The notes: generated by a model not told the origin, from the sequence alone. Numbered from the stretch's first letter, positions 1 through 11,538 are shown. The stretch: DNA of 64,000 nt from Symbiodinium natans (GCA_905221605.1 CAJNDS010000516.1:56925-120924); one strand, 5' to 3'. Numbers and translations: made by a program.

Positions 1-205
1 GAGACCATGTCGAGTTTCCATTTCAGGCCAACTTGGCACTTAACTTGGAGCAGGCCCATGTGACAGACTTTTCAGCATTTTCGAGGTTTGTGCTGAGCAT
101 TCAGCCGCGCCGAGGTTTAAGGACCTTTTTGTATTCCCTTTCGGTTCACCGCCTCCTCCGTTTCAGCTTCGTTTCCCAAGAGCTCCTAAAGTGGTTTTTG
201 CGCAG

Positions 206-3200
206 GTATTCCGCGAAAATGAGAAGCTTGACGAGGCAGTGAGTCCATAGAAGCATCTGGTGGCAGTTTGACGCAAATCCAGATTTTGCTTTTGCGTGAT
301 GTGCAAGTCTCGTGCTGAAGCAAGCTTCACGTTTATGTGTGCAGGTTCGGCGATCGAGTGAAGCCCTGTTGAAGCAAGCATCCCAGCCTGGGACACAGCA
401 AGAATCCTGCTGCATCGTGGTTGTCCTGGATGTGCAAGTGGGGGGCATGTTTCCAATGTGCACAGGAACGGTGACAGCACTCTGCGAGTGCTTGGCCTTT
501 GCAAGGCTGTGCCGTGTCGCGTCGCAGCCGACATGTTGCTAGAAGCAGCTGTGGGCTTGCAGGCTGCACAGGCTGACCTCATGGATCCCGCGCATGGTTC
601 CAGAATAGCTGCCCTTGAAAAGGATGGGACCTCATCTTCAGGGTCGAAAAACTCAAAACAAGTCGTATATTCTGCATGTCTGTTGCCCAGTTGCATGCCG
701 CGTGTACTTGGGGGACGCCTCTAAAGCTATGGGGTGCTACAGAGCAGCTGCTGAAGTATCCTGGCATCCCCTATCATGCCTCGAGTCAAGGTTAGAGAAG
801 CGAAAGCGTTAGCAGAGGAGACTGCGCCATGCTTTACATGTTCTAAGAATCAGAGGGACCGCCTGGTTGTGTTGAGGAGCACCTCCTTGCAGAAGGGGCA
901 GCCGTTGTAAAGTATTCAGCAGCAAGGAGCCGCCGAGCTGAGAAGAAGCCAGGGGTGGGCATGCGCGGGATTGTGTGGGCCCCTTCTTGGCCTTGGTGCA
1001 GGATTCACGCGAAAGACGGTGGCGAAGATGGCTTGGACCAGGTGGCTACAGGGAGCAGACAAGGGTGACATCTGGCCGCGATGCCCCTGGTGATTTCAAA
1101 GAAATCTCCATCTGACGGAATCCGAGGCTTTGGACCTCTGCTTTCAAGCCGTCGACGCCTTTCATAAGCTCGGGCAAAGGAGGGCCGAGGCCCCTCGATT
1201 CCCTCTTCAGATGTCAGAGGTGTGTCTGCTGGATGAAGTCTCTGTGAACAGTTGAGATAGCTGACATGAGTCTGGGGTTTTCCTGAGTGTAGGGTAGCGA
1301 GCACCCACAACAACAACACCTGACCATGGCACTTGTCCAAGAGGGCAGATGAGGGGTTGTCCGGAGCGTAGGGTAGCGAGCATGTCGGCCTCAGTGAGCA
1401 GCGGGTCCCAGATGGTAGATGCACTCGTTGTCTTCTGCAATGCCTGTGGATATGGGTTGTTCAAGGACGTGGACGCGCCAGAGCTGCCAGGGAAGTGTGG
1501 CTACTGCCATCGGGAGCGAAGCCTGCAGCCAGTGCGACAGCCGGGACCAGGCGAGTCTGGCTGCTGGGCCCTCTGGCATTGCAGCGGGTACTCTGGCTCG
1601 AAGTGCAAGAGGGTATACACCAAGCACTGCAGTGGCACCTGCTCGATGTGCAAGACAACGCTGGAGAAGTTCCTGTGGTGCCTGGCCGGCGAGCTAGTGC
1701 AGCCGGCGCTGCCGTCTCAGACAGTATGTGAGGACTCCCTGGTGAAGGTCGAGGATGACCCTCCGGAGGAGCCCCTGGATGAATCCTTGGCGGCTTTGGA
1801 GCCAGTGGCGGGCTCCCTGCAAGTCTGTATGCGCTTCATGGAGAGGGAGATGGACAAGAACCGAGTCTTCACCATGACCTTCCTGAAGCAGCTGTCCCAG
1901 AGCTTCCAGACCACAGTGCAGGAGCTGGCGTCGGCCTTCCAGACCACGGCGGCTAAGCTGCGTGACTAGCTGAAGATGCCGCTTGCAGTCGCGGAGCCTG
2001 TCGTGCTGCGCCGCCCGGCGGCCAATACTGGCCTCTGAGCTCTTTTCAGCTCGGCGCGCATCTTTTCCTGTAACTCGACATTGCGTGCCCAGAGACTCGA
2101 GAACGTCAGGCGACTTTCTGACCTGAATTTGAAAAGACGATGTCGCGTCGGCCAAAGAAACCGTAAGCGTCCATGCCTTTGTGCTTGCTGCTTCTCTTTT
2201 ATTCATGCTTCCCTCTTCAGCCACAATCCTCATCCGCTAAGTTTCGGACCGGGATGTCGCAGGAGGGATGTCGCAGAGTTTTTTGGCTTTAAGAAGCCCA
2301 CCCGAAGTAGCAGCAAATGGAGCTTCAGCTTGAAGGTGGTGATGGCATGTAGCACTTGGACTCTTGGGACTGATTGATGCTGCTGGATGCGGGGTTGGAA
2401 ACACTGTGAGCAGTTTACATCTTCATGTTTTCGCAAAAGGTGTGCAGACTTGATGTCTCCTGACAAAAGGCATCATCTATGTTGATGCTTGGAGATATCC
2501 ACGGCCTCCTGCAGCAGCAGGCAACTTTCGGTGCTGTGTTTGTGCTGATGTGCTTTGGTTTGGGCTTGCCCCTGCGACTATGCAGGATGCTGCGATGCGC
2601 CACTACAAAGAGGCAGGCGGTTGCTACTTCAGAGCTCGTATCCCGCGAGTGTTGCAGTGTCGCATGGCAACGTTGCTGATCATGTGCCCAGCGTACATGC
2701 GTGATCTCGCCACTGCATGGCAGGCGTTAGCCATCTTCAAGGAGGTAGGTGATCACAGTTGAGACCTTAACTTGAGGCAGCCGAGGCAGATCGAGACACA
2801 TGAAGTTGTGATTTTCATCGAGGCTTCTGCGGCTGCACGCGGCACAAGCTTTCCAAGGCTGGCCGCAGCTGTGCAGAGTTCTTGTACGTTGCCTCGCGAC
2901 ATTTTCCTTAGTGCTTTTGCTCGACCTGTCCAGGCCTACATGATGAAAGGTCAGTTCCTTAGAGCAGCCCCAGCTGCTCAGAGAGCCATCGACAGCTACA
3001 AGGCAGCAGTGGAGCAAATCTTGCATTGCGCTTGCCGGCACCAGCTTGGCACCTGCCTGATGATGCGCCTTCGACACGTTGAAGTCTTGTCTTACCCTCA
3101 TGAGCACCGCCGAAGCAAGCAGGCTGCCGGCCAGAACGACCAGGCGCAGGGCGACTGCTGGATCACCCTGGCAGAGGTCAGACCACAAACAGGGCGCAAT

Positions 3201-4848
3201 ACAACGGAGCTCTGCTTTGAACACTTATAAGACAGGGCAGTGGAGTAGAGGCAGTGCAGTGCATCGGAGCCCAGTGCAGGCCCAAAGCCAGGCAGCGGAC
3301 ATTCCCAAAGTTCAGGAGTCCATTGCGCAGGCTCTGTTCTGATTGCCCTGTCTCACCTCATGATACATGGTGCCACGACCCAGCATGACATGCAGTGATG
3401 CACGCAATGTGACATATGTGTCAAGGGCTACGTGTGCTCAAGCAAAACCGACCCTTCACCTGACCGACCTAGATGCGCATGTGGAGAGGCTAGAACAATC
3501 TTTGCCGACATCCAGGATGTTGCGTCCGAGGTCCCCTTGACAACGCATCTGTAAGCTTCTTTTCTTCCTCACTGGTGGAATAGTCATGGTCCTGACGGTG
3601 TCCCAGTCCTCAGACATTGGCTTCTGACAGGCTAAGGCCATGGGCGTTCTAGTGAAGGCGTACATGCAAAACGGTCCAGACCTCAGTACCTAAAAGGCGA
3701 GATTCCAGTTTACATGTTCCAACCTGGGCTTCAAAGCAGGCTCCCCGAAACTTAAAGGGAGCTGCTGAACTTCTGAGGTTTCAGTGATTCGGGCATCTGA
3801 CCCGTACATTTTGTCACACATCACTGTGTGTTCTTGTTTATTGGCGTGTGTGGGGCGTGCGCGAGCCGCGTTTAGGAGTTTGATGGTGTAACAGGCGATT
3901 TAGTGGCTGGCTCCTTGGAGCATTTTGGGGCCTCTTTGGGCACTGGAACTGTTTAGAGTTGGCGGGCGTTTTCAAGGCGGTTTAGAGGCTCTGGAGGCTC
4001 GTTTCGGGGCTGGCAAAACCTTCGCAGATGCTTTGGCGCCCGAGTTCCGCGCTTGCAAAACGCTCGCAAATGCCGTGGTGCGCGAATTCCAGCATGTTCC
4101 ACAACTGCGTAAATACCAAGGTGACCAGGACAACTCCGTGCTTGCAAAACCCCTTGCAAACGATGATGGAATTCTGTGGTTGCAAAACCCTCACGGATAT
4201 CGTCGTCAAAAATCTCGCCACCTGCAAGACCCTTGCCCATACCGTGGTACCCAAATTTCGCGCTGGCCAAAACCTGTGAGTTATTTCGCCCACCTTCCAC
4301 CACTCTCCGATGTGGGAGCCACTCGTGCTTGCAAAGCCCACAAAAGTGATTGCGGCGACATGCTGTGACGGAATTCTACACTTGCAAAAGCTGGGCAGAT
4401 ATGGGTTTATACGGTATGGAAAAGCCGTTTTGCTTTATCTTGAAAATGGTTTGTATTCTGTAGTTTTTCATCTCTCTCCACCTTCTGGGTTTAAGCTGTC
4501 TGCGTACGCTTTCCTTTCATTGGCATCGTGCAATCCGCCCGCGTCGAGAAGCGCATCGCGTACGACACATCTGAGCTCTCATGCACTGCTAGCAGTTTTC
4601 GTCACAGTTTTGTGTGGTTATCTAGTCCTTTACTGTTCAGCTTTCGGCTGTCGCGATTCTGTACCTGCACCCCTAGATTCACCGGCGGAAGCGGTGGACG
4701 TCGCCAAGCAAGTGGTGACGCGATTCCGTGAGGTAGGGGCCCCTGGACAAGTGTTGAGCGACGTATCGCGCGTGAGAATCTTGTGCTGGTTGCCATGTGC
4801 TCTTTGCCAGGCTGGTGATCACCACGGAGAATGCCAGGCATTGTTGCA
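206..4848 (+). CDS. Putative multi-exon TPR-type (SNAP/TPR-like) protein gene, exons only partly resolved
   Basis: Several short stretches on the + strand read as helical-repeat protein and sit between plausible splice signals. They are 206-238 (VFRENEKLDEA between gcgcag and gtgagt), about 500-640 (AADMLLEAAVGLQAAQADL), about 690-765 (VYLGDASKAMGCYRAAAE), 2586-2744, 2934-3025, about 3105-3177 (GDCWITLAE before gtcaga), about 4680-4765 (AEAVDVAKQVVTRFREVGA) and about 4812-4848 (AGDHHGECQALLQ). The pattern A..AL.IF.E.GD..GE...L is typical of TPR repeats, and the first exon also resembles gamma-SNAP. TPRs mediate protein-protein contacts; no partner can be named. The exons may belong to one gene or to more than one, and the zinc-ribbon ORF at 1382-1969 lies between them. 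Order, start and stop are not established. Confidence 0.4.
1382..1969 (+). CDS. Hypothetical zinc-ribbon / coiled-coil protein
   Basis: This open frame gives 195 residues from the ATG at 1382, or 206 from an in-frame ATG at 1349. Counting from 1349, the N-terminal half carries CxxC pairs at 30/33 (CNAC) and 50/53 (CGYC), then a second Cys cluster at 72, 78, 86, 94, 98 and 101 ending in CSMC. This looks like one or two C4-type zinc-binding modules. Residues of about 117-150 are acidic (VEDDPPEEPLDES). The C-terminal 50 residues form amphipathic helix with repeated FQTT, a likely coiled coil. A 15-bp direct repeat (gtagggtagcgagca) occurs at 1289-1303 and again at 1368-1382, overlapping the ATG, so the 5' region seems locally duplicated. 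No family is recognised; the role could be nucleic-acid or protein binding. Confidence 0.55.
   Translation: MSASVSSGSQMVDALVVFCNACGYGLFKDVDAPELPGKCGYCHRERSLQPVRQPGPGESGCWALWHCSGYSGSKCKRVYTKHCSGTCSMCKTTLEKFLWCLAGELVQPALPSQTVCEDSLVKVEDDPPEEPLDESLAALEPVAGSLQVCMRFMEREMDKNRVFTMTFLKQLSQSFQTTVQELASAFQTTAAKLRD
2586..2744 (+). CDS. TPR exon (53 codons, phase 0)
   Basis: This is the best-defined exon of the TPR candidate. It follows an AG acceptor (ctatgcag) and ends exactly at GAG before a canonical gtaggt donor, giving 53 complete codons. It reads DAAMRHYKEAGGCYF near the start and LATAWQALAIFKE at the end, which look like the A and B helices of tetratricopeptide repeats. The next candidate exon begins in the same phase at 2934. 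Confidence 0.5.
2934..3025 (+). CDS. TPR exon continuing the repeat
   Basis: It begins after an acceptor (cctgtccag) and reads AYMMKGQFLRAAPAAQRAID followed by SYKAAVEQIL. This is alanine-rich amphipathic helix typical of a TPR unit, and it joins in phase to the preceding exon. The 3' boundary is uncertain; a gtggag at about 3009 is one possible donor. Confidence 0.4.
3030..3990. other. No gene recognised apart from a possible short TPR exon
   Basis: Apart from the TPR fragment near 3105-3177, this stretch shows only short ORFs with no recognisable motif and no long repeat. It is probably intronic or intergenic. Confidence 0.4.
3995..4400. repeat. Degenerate minisatellite, unit about 40-45 bp
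   Basis: The core GCTTGCAAAACCCTCGCAAA recurs with drift near 4007, 4051, 4138, 4178, 4218, 4261, 4324 and 4379, each followed by a variant of GCCGTGGTGCGCGAATTCC. The diverged units keep several frames open on both strands, which explains the overlapping ORFs here. I do not regard these as genes. Confidence 0.7.
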
Positions 4849-4889
4849 GTGGGCTTAAGATGGCTTAGGTCTCAAGTGCGTCTGGAGAG

Positions 4890-5480
4890 TACTGTGCCAT
4901 TGTGGAAAGACCAATTCAGCTTCGGTGGCGGTTCCGGAAGTTTCCAAGAGTCTCCAAGGTCCCTAGCCAAGCTCCTCCTGCCCTTGGACCCCGAGAAAGC
5001 AGAGAGGATTGCTTCGGCCGTGCTGGGCTTTGTCTTCAGAGAAAAGCTGCAGGGGCGAAGTGGACGAGAGCAGGGCAGCGACAGCAGTGCTTGGAAGATG
5101 TTCGAAGAAGCGTGCCCTAGGCGATGGACCTCATGCGAGGCCTTGGCATGAGCAATCAGCTCGAAGAGTGCAAGGATGTCAAGGCCCATTCTCGGCTTGG
5201 CACATCGGAAGAGTTCAAAGGTCAGGGATGCCTTCTTTAGATTCACCTTTCTAAACCCTTGCGCTTCAGTGCCGCAGGCTCGGTGCGACCACGCGAAGGC
5301 AGCGGCCGAGGTTGAAGCGAAGATCTGGAAACGCAGCGACTTCATGCACGTGTCCGAGTCTTACGCGACCGTTTGCAGCTTGGTGATTTTCAGGCAAGTG
5401 CATGAGCACGAAAGGCTGTTGAAAGACTGCGGGTTTGGCAGGCCGAGATCGCTTATCGTCGATCCTGGCTGCCGCTAGCT
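4890..5480 (+). CDS. Possible exons of unknown protein
   Basis: The + strand reads plausibly as protein at about 4890-5150 (SLAKLLLPLDPEKAERIASA) and at about 5265-5475 (CDHAKAAAEVEAKIWKRSD, then QVHEHERLLKDCGF). The minus strand is also open over 4872-5345, so coding direction rests mainly on the + strand neighbours. It may be the 3' continuation of the TPR gene. No domain is recognised. Confidence 0.2.
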
Positions 5481-5499
5481 ACTGAGCAGGGTGAGGACA

Positions 5500-7000
5500 G
5501 GTCCTGCTGTCTAGAGTGTCTTCACAGGCTCCTAAACCAGATGTGAGGCAGTAGAACCAAGAAAGCTGAAAGAATGGTTCTAAGGTGGGAGACTGCAAAA
5601 CGAGTTCTTGGAGTTTGCCAAGGTGCACCAATGCTTCCAAAGCTCAGAATGTAGTGATCGCGAGGGTCCGTCGGTGTCGATTTCTGGCGTGATAAAGTTC
5701 TCGTGCATATCGTATGCCCTGAATGACGACTTCCTCGCAACATCTCGCAACTATCGGGCCAGATGCATGGTTCGCGTGATCATGTTTTAAGCTTGGACCA
5801 GGAGAACATGTTGATCAACTAGATGTATCACACCCCGACAGTCGCAATGCTTCGCATGCGTGGTCGGGGCCTGTAGTGCATTGTAGTGCTTCGGATGTTT
5901 GTGGCGAATCGGGTCTGCCACTGCTACCATGCTTTTGTTGTCTGCCTCGTAGCCGTCATGCACTCATGACTGAATCAGTTTGGCTGGAGGCAGCATGAGC
6001 AGTGAACTTGCAGCGGTGCTCGCTGTGGGTGAGTGAGCGGGCAACAGTGTCCCGCTTTTGCGGGACGGCTTCTTCCGCGTCGCGGCGGTGTCAAGCAAAA
6101 AGGTGTGCGCGGCTCTCCTGGTGTGCCTAAGATGCCATGAAACCTCACCTTGTGCAGCGCATTCGAACAAGTCGACGACCATGTCCAAGAGCCGGAAGCG
6201 ATGGGCGACCGGAAGTGGGCATGATGCATTTCGTGAAGAAGAACATGTCTTGGGATTGAATCTTAGACAGGGTGAACGACGTGGATGACAGTGGAGAACG
6301 GCAAACCATACATCCTTACGTCAGCCAGAGTGTATTCCTGAAGCAGAAGTAACATGGAAACGGCAGAACCTTCGAGATTCCTTGGCTTCCAGCGCTGGTT
6401 GCCCTGCTACGTTCATGGCTTTGCCTGAGCTGCCCCAACTGCGCGCCTAGGTCTGCAATGGTTTTTCTGGGCATGTCACGATGAATGGTCTGGATTCATG
6501 ATGGTTCTTGTGCATGTCAGGACGCTGACTTGCTTGAAGCAGCAGCATTTGCCGGAACGCAATGTGCTTAGGCACATATGTCTTCGGCCGTTTGGATGAG
6601 AAGAATCGCAGAGACCTACCAGGTGCCAAGAAGAGGTCTCAAAGAGCCCGCATTCATCAGGACCCTTCCTTGCATCTTGATGCGTCACTTGACGAGTTCA
6701 AGCTTCAGGCGTCTGTTCCTGCTTATCTGGATGCCAGGAGGAAGACATGCAGATCCGCTTCATGCATGGCGTCTTGGGCAGTGGGAAGACCGTTTTCGGA
6801 TCTTCCGTTCTGGTACACGTGGCAGCTTTGCTTCAAGATGGGATTGTTCGCAGCGACGCCGTGCAAATGCGGATTGTTCTGATGCTGCCAGAATATGCAA
6901 GGGTGATGTGTTTTGCTTGGACGGTGGCTTGAGCCTTGCTGGATGCTTCTGAGTCTAAGGACAACTTGCACGAGTACGGCCTGAATTTGTTGAGACAAGG
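5500..7000. other. Mostly non-coding stretch with one Walker A-like exon candidate
   Basis: Nothing clear is seen up to 6.5 kb. The candidate exon at 6747-6880 is listed separately. Confidence 0.4.
6747..6880 (+). CDS. Possible P-loop NTPase exon
   Basis: The frame starting at 6747 reads MQIRFMHGVLGSGKTVFGSS. GVLGSGKT at 6768-6791 fits the Walker A consensus GxxxxGK[ST], and a hydrophobic helix (VLVHVAALLQD) follows. An acceptor-like agacatgcag lies just upstream. Two other frames on this strand are also open, and no Walker B motif or neighbouring exon could be tied to it. It could be a helicase-type ATPase exon or chance. Confidence 0.25.
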
Positions 7001-7007
7001 AGCTCTG

Positions 7008-7090
7008 ACCCTAAACCCTAAACCCTAAAGCCTAAACCCTAAACCCTAAAGCCTAAACCCTAAACCCTAAACCCTATACCCTAAACTCTA
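7008..7090 (+). repeat. Interstitial telomere-type tract (CCCTAAA)n
   Basis: About eleven CCCTAAA-type units are visible, some altered to CCTAAAG or CCCTATA. The tract lies 89 bp upstream of an inverted-repeat element. Confidence 0.9.
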
Positions 7091-7178
7091 CGTGCATATC
7101 TCTGGGCAGTTTTGCCCGGTGGCAGCCTTGCAGACATCCAGGACGGTTGCCTGAAGCCGAGCATGCCTTCTTCAAGGT

Positions 7179-7295
7179 CAGCCAGCTTGCTTCCAAACAG
7201 AGGGGTACCCTCTTGGAGGGTTCCTCTAAGGGGATTCTATTCTATTCTATTTGGGGTATAAAAGGGGGTACCCCCTATGTTGGGAAAGCTGGCTG
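7179..7295. mobile_element. MITE-like inverted-repeat element, copy 1
   Basis: The left end CAGCCAGCTTGCTTCCAAAC continuing to AGAGGGGTAC matches, in reverse complement, the right end GTACCCCCTATGTTGGGAAA continuing to GCTGGCTG, giving imperfect terminal inverted repeats of about 30 bp. The centre reads AAGGGGATTCTATTCTATTC followed by TATTTGGGGTATA and is shared with four other copies in this window. There is no coding capacity, so any mobility would need an enzyme supplied in trans. Confidence 0.65.
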
Positions 7296-7430
7296 TTTCC
7301 TACAAACAACTGCTAGCTGCAGTGGGTGGCGGTCTTGCTTCTGGGCATGCAGAAGTATGCAGAGCAATAGAGTTGCTATGTGAATCTGCTGCATCTGATG
7401 TATCCTGACTTGACCTCCAATGTCGCAACT

Positions 7431-7590
7431 ACACCCTCCACCCTACACCCTACACCCTGCACCCTAAACCCTGAACCCTGAACCCCGAACCCCGAACCCT
7501 GAACCCTGAACCCTAAACCCTAAACCCTAAACCCTAAACCCTAAACCCTAAACCCTAAACCCTAAACCCTAAACCCTAAACCCTAAACCT
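7431..7590 (+). repeat. Interstitial telomere-type tract, degenerate then perfect
   Basis: It begins with variants (CCCTACA, CCCTGAA, CCCCGAA) and grades into about eleven consecutive CCCTAAA units. Confidence 0.95.
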
Positions 7591-7690
7591 GACCAGGCCT
7601 GGGAGAGCCGCGCCGCGCGGCTGGGTGCAGACCACCCGATGGTGCACCAGTCGCTGCGGGAGTGCGCCCCAGCTCAGGAGGAGCAGACGA

Positions 7691-7850
7691 AACCCTAAGC
7701 CTAGGGGGTTTAGGGGTTTAGGGGTTTAGGGGTTTAGGGGTTTAGGGGTTGAGGGGTTGAGGGGGCTGAGGGGGTTGAGGGGGCTGAGGGGGTTGAGGGG
7801 GCTGAGCGGGTTGAGGGGGTAGAGGGGGTTGAGGGGTTAGGGGTTGGGGT
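7691..7850 (-). repeat. Variant telomere-like tract, TTTAGGGG to TTGAGGGGG / CTGAGGGGG
   Basis: G-rich units appear on the + strand, opposite to the tract at 7431-7590. They run from TTTAGGGG through TTGAGGGG to alternating CTGAGGGGG and TTGAGGGGG. With the preceding C-rich tract this makes a large inverted arrangement around about 100 bp of unique sequence. The minus-strand open frame here (proline/glutamine repeats) is an artefact of the repeat. Confidence 0.85.
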
Positions 7851-8079
7851 ACTAAGCCCCAAACTCCAGAACAATGCTTGGGGTTGAGCCTAAGGCCTGC
7901 AAACCTCAAATTCAACACAACTGTGGAAGTCCCCAAGCCCTAAGCATTAAAAGCCTTAGAACCACTTCTCAGCTTTTAGACTCCGAGAAGACCCTCAACA
8001 AGGTGCCGAGGCAAGGCGGCGGCGGGGCAAGGCAGCTGAAGCCGAGGTGCAGACTTTTTAAGAGAGAAAGGCAATGAAT

Positions 8080-8116
8080 AGGGTTTAGGGTTGTTTAGGG
8101 TTTAGGGTTTAGGGTT
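8080..8116 (-). repeat. Short interstitial TTTAGGG tract
   Basis: Four to five TTTAGGG units, with one interruption (TTGTTTAGGG). Confidence 0.9.
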
Positions 8117-8119
8117 TTT

Positions 8120-9920
8120 GACAGGCCGTTCAGGTTTTAGAGGTGACCGGCTACCGGCCTTGAGTTCCCCCCACCGTTCCCCTTTTTCCCTGGTGTACCC
8201 CTTTGTGGGTCCCCCACCCCCCCCCATTGCTCACCTTTCCTGAGGGTTTGTGTTCAACGTTGAGGTTTGATTTGTTGTGGCATTGGGCATGGGAGGGAGA
8301 ACCAAGAGAGCATAGAGAACGCATGCTTCTGATCCACAGCAGCGCTGCCTCACATCCATTAAATGAAGTTCGAAAGTAGAGTGAGAAACTGCCGTTTTCG
8401 CAAACGCAAGCGGCCTCGTCATGCAGGCAATTCTGCAAGATCATTTGTGTCACGGTGCCTCGACTGCAGTCACCCGGGAGTTTGGTAAAGAGGAAATGGC
8501 TGTGCAAGCTGCCTCCCCATACACAAAGTTAGCCTAGTTTGTGTGGCACCTTGTGACAAGGCTACCACCAGCGTCATCCGCATCGCGGAAACGCGACGCT
8601 GAGCACCTCCTGCCTGCACACAGCAGCAGCCTGGTCGCAGGGCCCTACGTATCCCATCGTACACCTCATGGCAACTGCTGAACGTCTTTCCAAACCTTGG
8701 AAAGATGTTTGTAAGGCGCATGCTTGACTTGCCCACAGTTCACAGCATTTCATAGGGGTATTATGTATGTTGCCCTGCCTATACAGTCTATACATACATG
8801 ATGTGCCTGGCTGCTGAGACGACACCGAAGAACCCCCGCGCCGAACGCGGCTCCGACTTCCCGACGCCCGCTTCTGCCTTACCTTCTGCCTCACCGGCAG
8901 ACGTGCGGGGTTCGAGATGTGGTCTGATGTGGTTGTTGGGCTGGTGTCCGCTGCGAAGTTTCGAACTTGGTCTGCAGTGCTCGCACAGGCGAAGATGCAG
9001 ACAAAGCAGTTCGTTCCTTGTGGGCTCTGAGCTTGCAACGTTGACCTTTGCTGAGGATCCTGGGCCCTGGCGTGGAGATGAGACTCTCGTCCGGAGGCGC
9101 CCACACACACCACCAAATGACCACCACATAACCTCTCCATTCATGGTACCCGAACCAGGATCAATGTTGCCGGTTGCGTCGCTAGTCACTAGCGCTGGGT
9201 GAAGGCTTGCCGCGAGACTGGCAATTGGGCCTTTTGCCACTAGCCCAGACTCCCGAGCCTACGCAGGAGCTTCAGCATGAGTGCGGAGATTCGGCGAAGC
9301 CCAACGGCAACGTTGAAGCTGCTGCAAACGGCAGGGAGCTAGCCACCACTCGTCTCGGCTGCCTGGCGTTTGACATTATATTCAGCTAGCAAGCGTAGAG
9401 GAGGAGCGATAGCCACTCCTACTTTCCCGGGTGACAGGCTGTAGGCAGGCCACCCGCGCATGATGTGCTTTCGTAATCATACGGCCGAGCAAATCTACTT
9501 AGCTTTGGACTTGAATAGATATGTACAGAACCATCGGCTTCCGGCAACATAAGCATTAGGGGTTCATGGTGGGTTCTCCAGCACTTGTTCCATGATGTGT
9601 TGCAACTTTGTTATGTTTGTCGTCTCAGTGACTGAGCTCCTGAGAGGCACCCACTAAAGACGAGCCCAAAAGGGACGCAAGCACGGAGAGTTCTCGAAAG
9701 GTTCTGCCCCAGCCCCCGACTTCCGAAGGTCACATGAAGAAACCCACAGCCGTCCCGAGCCCTGAGCCCAGCTTTCCCAGTTTCCCCGTATGAACCTCTT
9801 GAGGACATTCAAGGACGGTGACGCCTCTTGAAAAGATGCGTGATCAAAACGATGCCGGTTCCATCAACTGAAGACTTGGAAATCTGCCACTGATACTCTT
9901 ATCTTGCCGATACCAAGGGC
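8120..9920. other. No gene recognised
   Basis: Short ORFs overlap on both strands (for example 8574-9240 minus and 8798-9202 plus). None shows a domain, and there is no reason to prefer one frame. A C-rich stretch lies at 8165-8226. Confidence 0.4.
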
Positions 9921-9927
9921 AACTATT

Positions 9928-10308
<381 letters not shown>

Positions 10309-10599
10309 ACCATGTTTACAGTTGCCAAGCTTGTCAGGACTTTCGGAGGGAGAGACGTTTGATGGTGGTATCCGCTTATCCACTTCATGCACTCTCGGAC
10401 TATCCTTGGAGATGAGAGACAAGCTTGAAACTCTTCCGATGTGACTTTTGCATACCATAGTAGAGCAGTAGCAAAGAAGCTCCATGACCGAAACTAACCT
10501 GGTTCGTCATGCAAGGATGCCCAGACGCCAACCCTCCGTCAAAAGACAAGGGTGAAGAGAAGGAGAAGAAGCCTGCAACACTTCCGCTAGAAGTGATCT

Positions 10600-10929
10600 G
10601 CCTGGCCCTTGGCTCAACGCGGCATTTGCCGCATCTGCCGTGGCTTCCTGGGCAAACCAAATGCTGCGCAGTGCGACTGCCAAGGCACCGGACTTTCAGA
10701 CTTAGTTGTTTTATGAGGAAGGAACGACCGTGTGCGTTGTCCAGGGGCCTTAGTCAATGGGCACGAGTATCTGTCACCAGATGGCCTAGTTTTTCAGCGG
10801 CACCGTGCTGAGGTCGGGGTTTGCTTTTGCGGTGGCATGTGCTGCTGTGCATGTAAGGACCCCCGAAGCCCTAAGCAGTACATGCTCACACCCGAAGCTT
10901 GGGGCCCAACAAGCTGCGGGCAATCCTGA
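10600..10929 (+). CDS. Possible Cys-rich exons
   Basis: Frame 10600-10716 reads WPLAQRGICRICRGFLGKPN and then AAQCDCQGTGL, with a CxxC...CxC pattern. A second candidate starting after ttgtccag near 10741 reads GALVNGHEYLSPDGLVFQRH. Both are protein-like and on the + strand. No family is recognised, and a stop precedes the first exon. Confidence 0.25.
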
Positions 10930-11289
10930 GCTAAGTGAGGACAATGTCGGAGCATGCTACACCCCCCCAAGTAGGAGCCTTTGCCATAGGCGCAGGTGAT
11001 CAGAGGCTGGAAAAACTGAGCAACAAATGGCCAGCCGCGGCTCCCGCTGGCTGTGTACATCTGTGTACGCTCCGTGCATCTCCATGCAAATTGAAATGGC
11101 CCATGTGAGTGGGGCACACCCTGCATTGTCTGCTTGCATGTCCGACAAATGTCTGCAATAGTAATGCCTGACGAATGTGAAGTTTCGTCCGGAGGTCGCG
11201 CCTTGCGAGCTGCCCCTGAATGGCAGCGGACTTGCTCAGATGTGATCAAGGCCGGCTGTTGCCTCGTGGTCATTGATTCTCCTGGTGCC

Positions 11290-11340
11290 CTACCCTAAAC
11301 CCCTAACCCCTAAACCCTAAACCCTAAACCCTAAACTCTA
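11290..11340 (+). repeat. Interstitial CCCTAAA tract
   Basis: About six units, including CCCCTAA variants, lying 200 bp upstream of MITE-like copy 2. Confidence 0.9.
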
Positions 11341-11538
11341 TGCTCTAGTCAGCTCTAGTCACTTTATCTAGTCCATGACTTGTGACCGGAGTCTGGAGGG
11401 CTGGAAAGGGCGAACTCTCCCCAAATCCGAGAAGTCTTGTCTGGGAGTTCCTGCTTGGGCAGGCATCGATGCTGGTAATGGGGCTCCAGCCCGTGAGGCC
11501 CACCGTTCGGAGAAATCAGTCAGAAGTCTTTGCAGGTG

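Noticed and set aside
163-696. 177-codon minus frame
   Set aside because: It overlaps better-supported + strand exon candidates and shows no motif.
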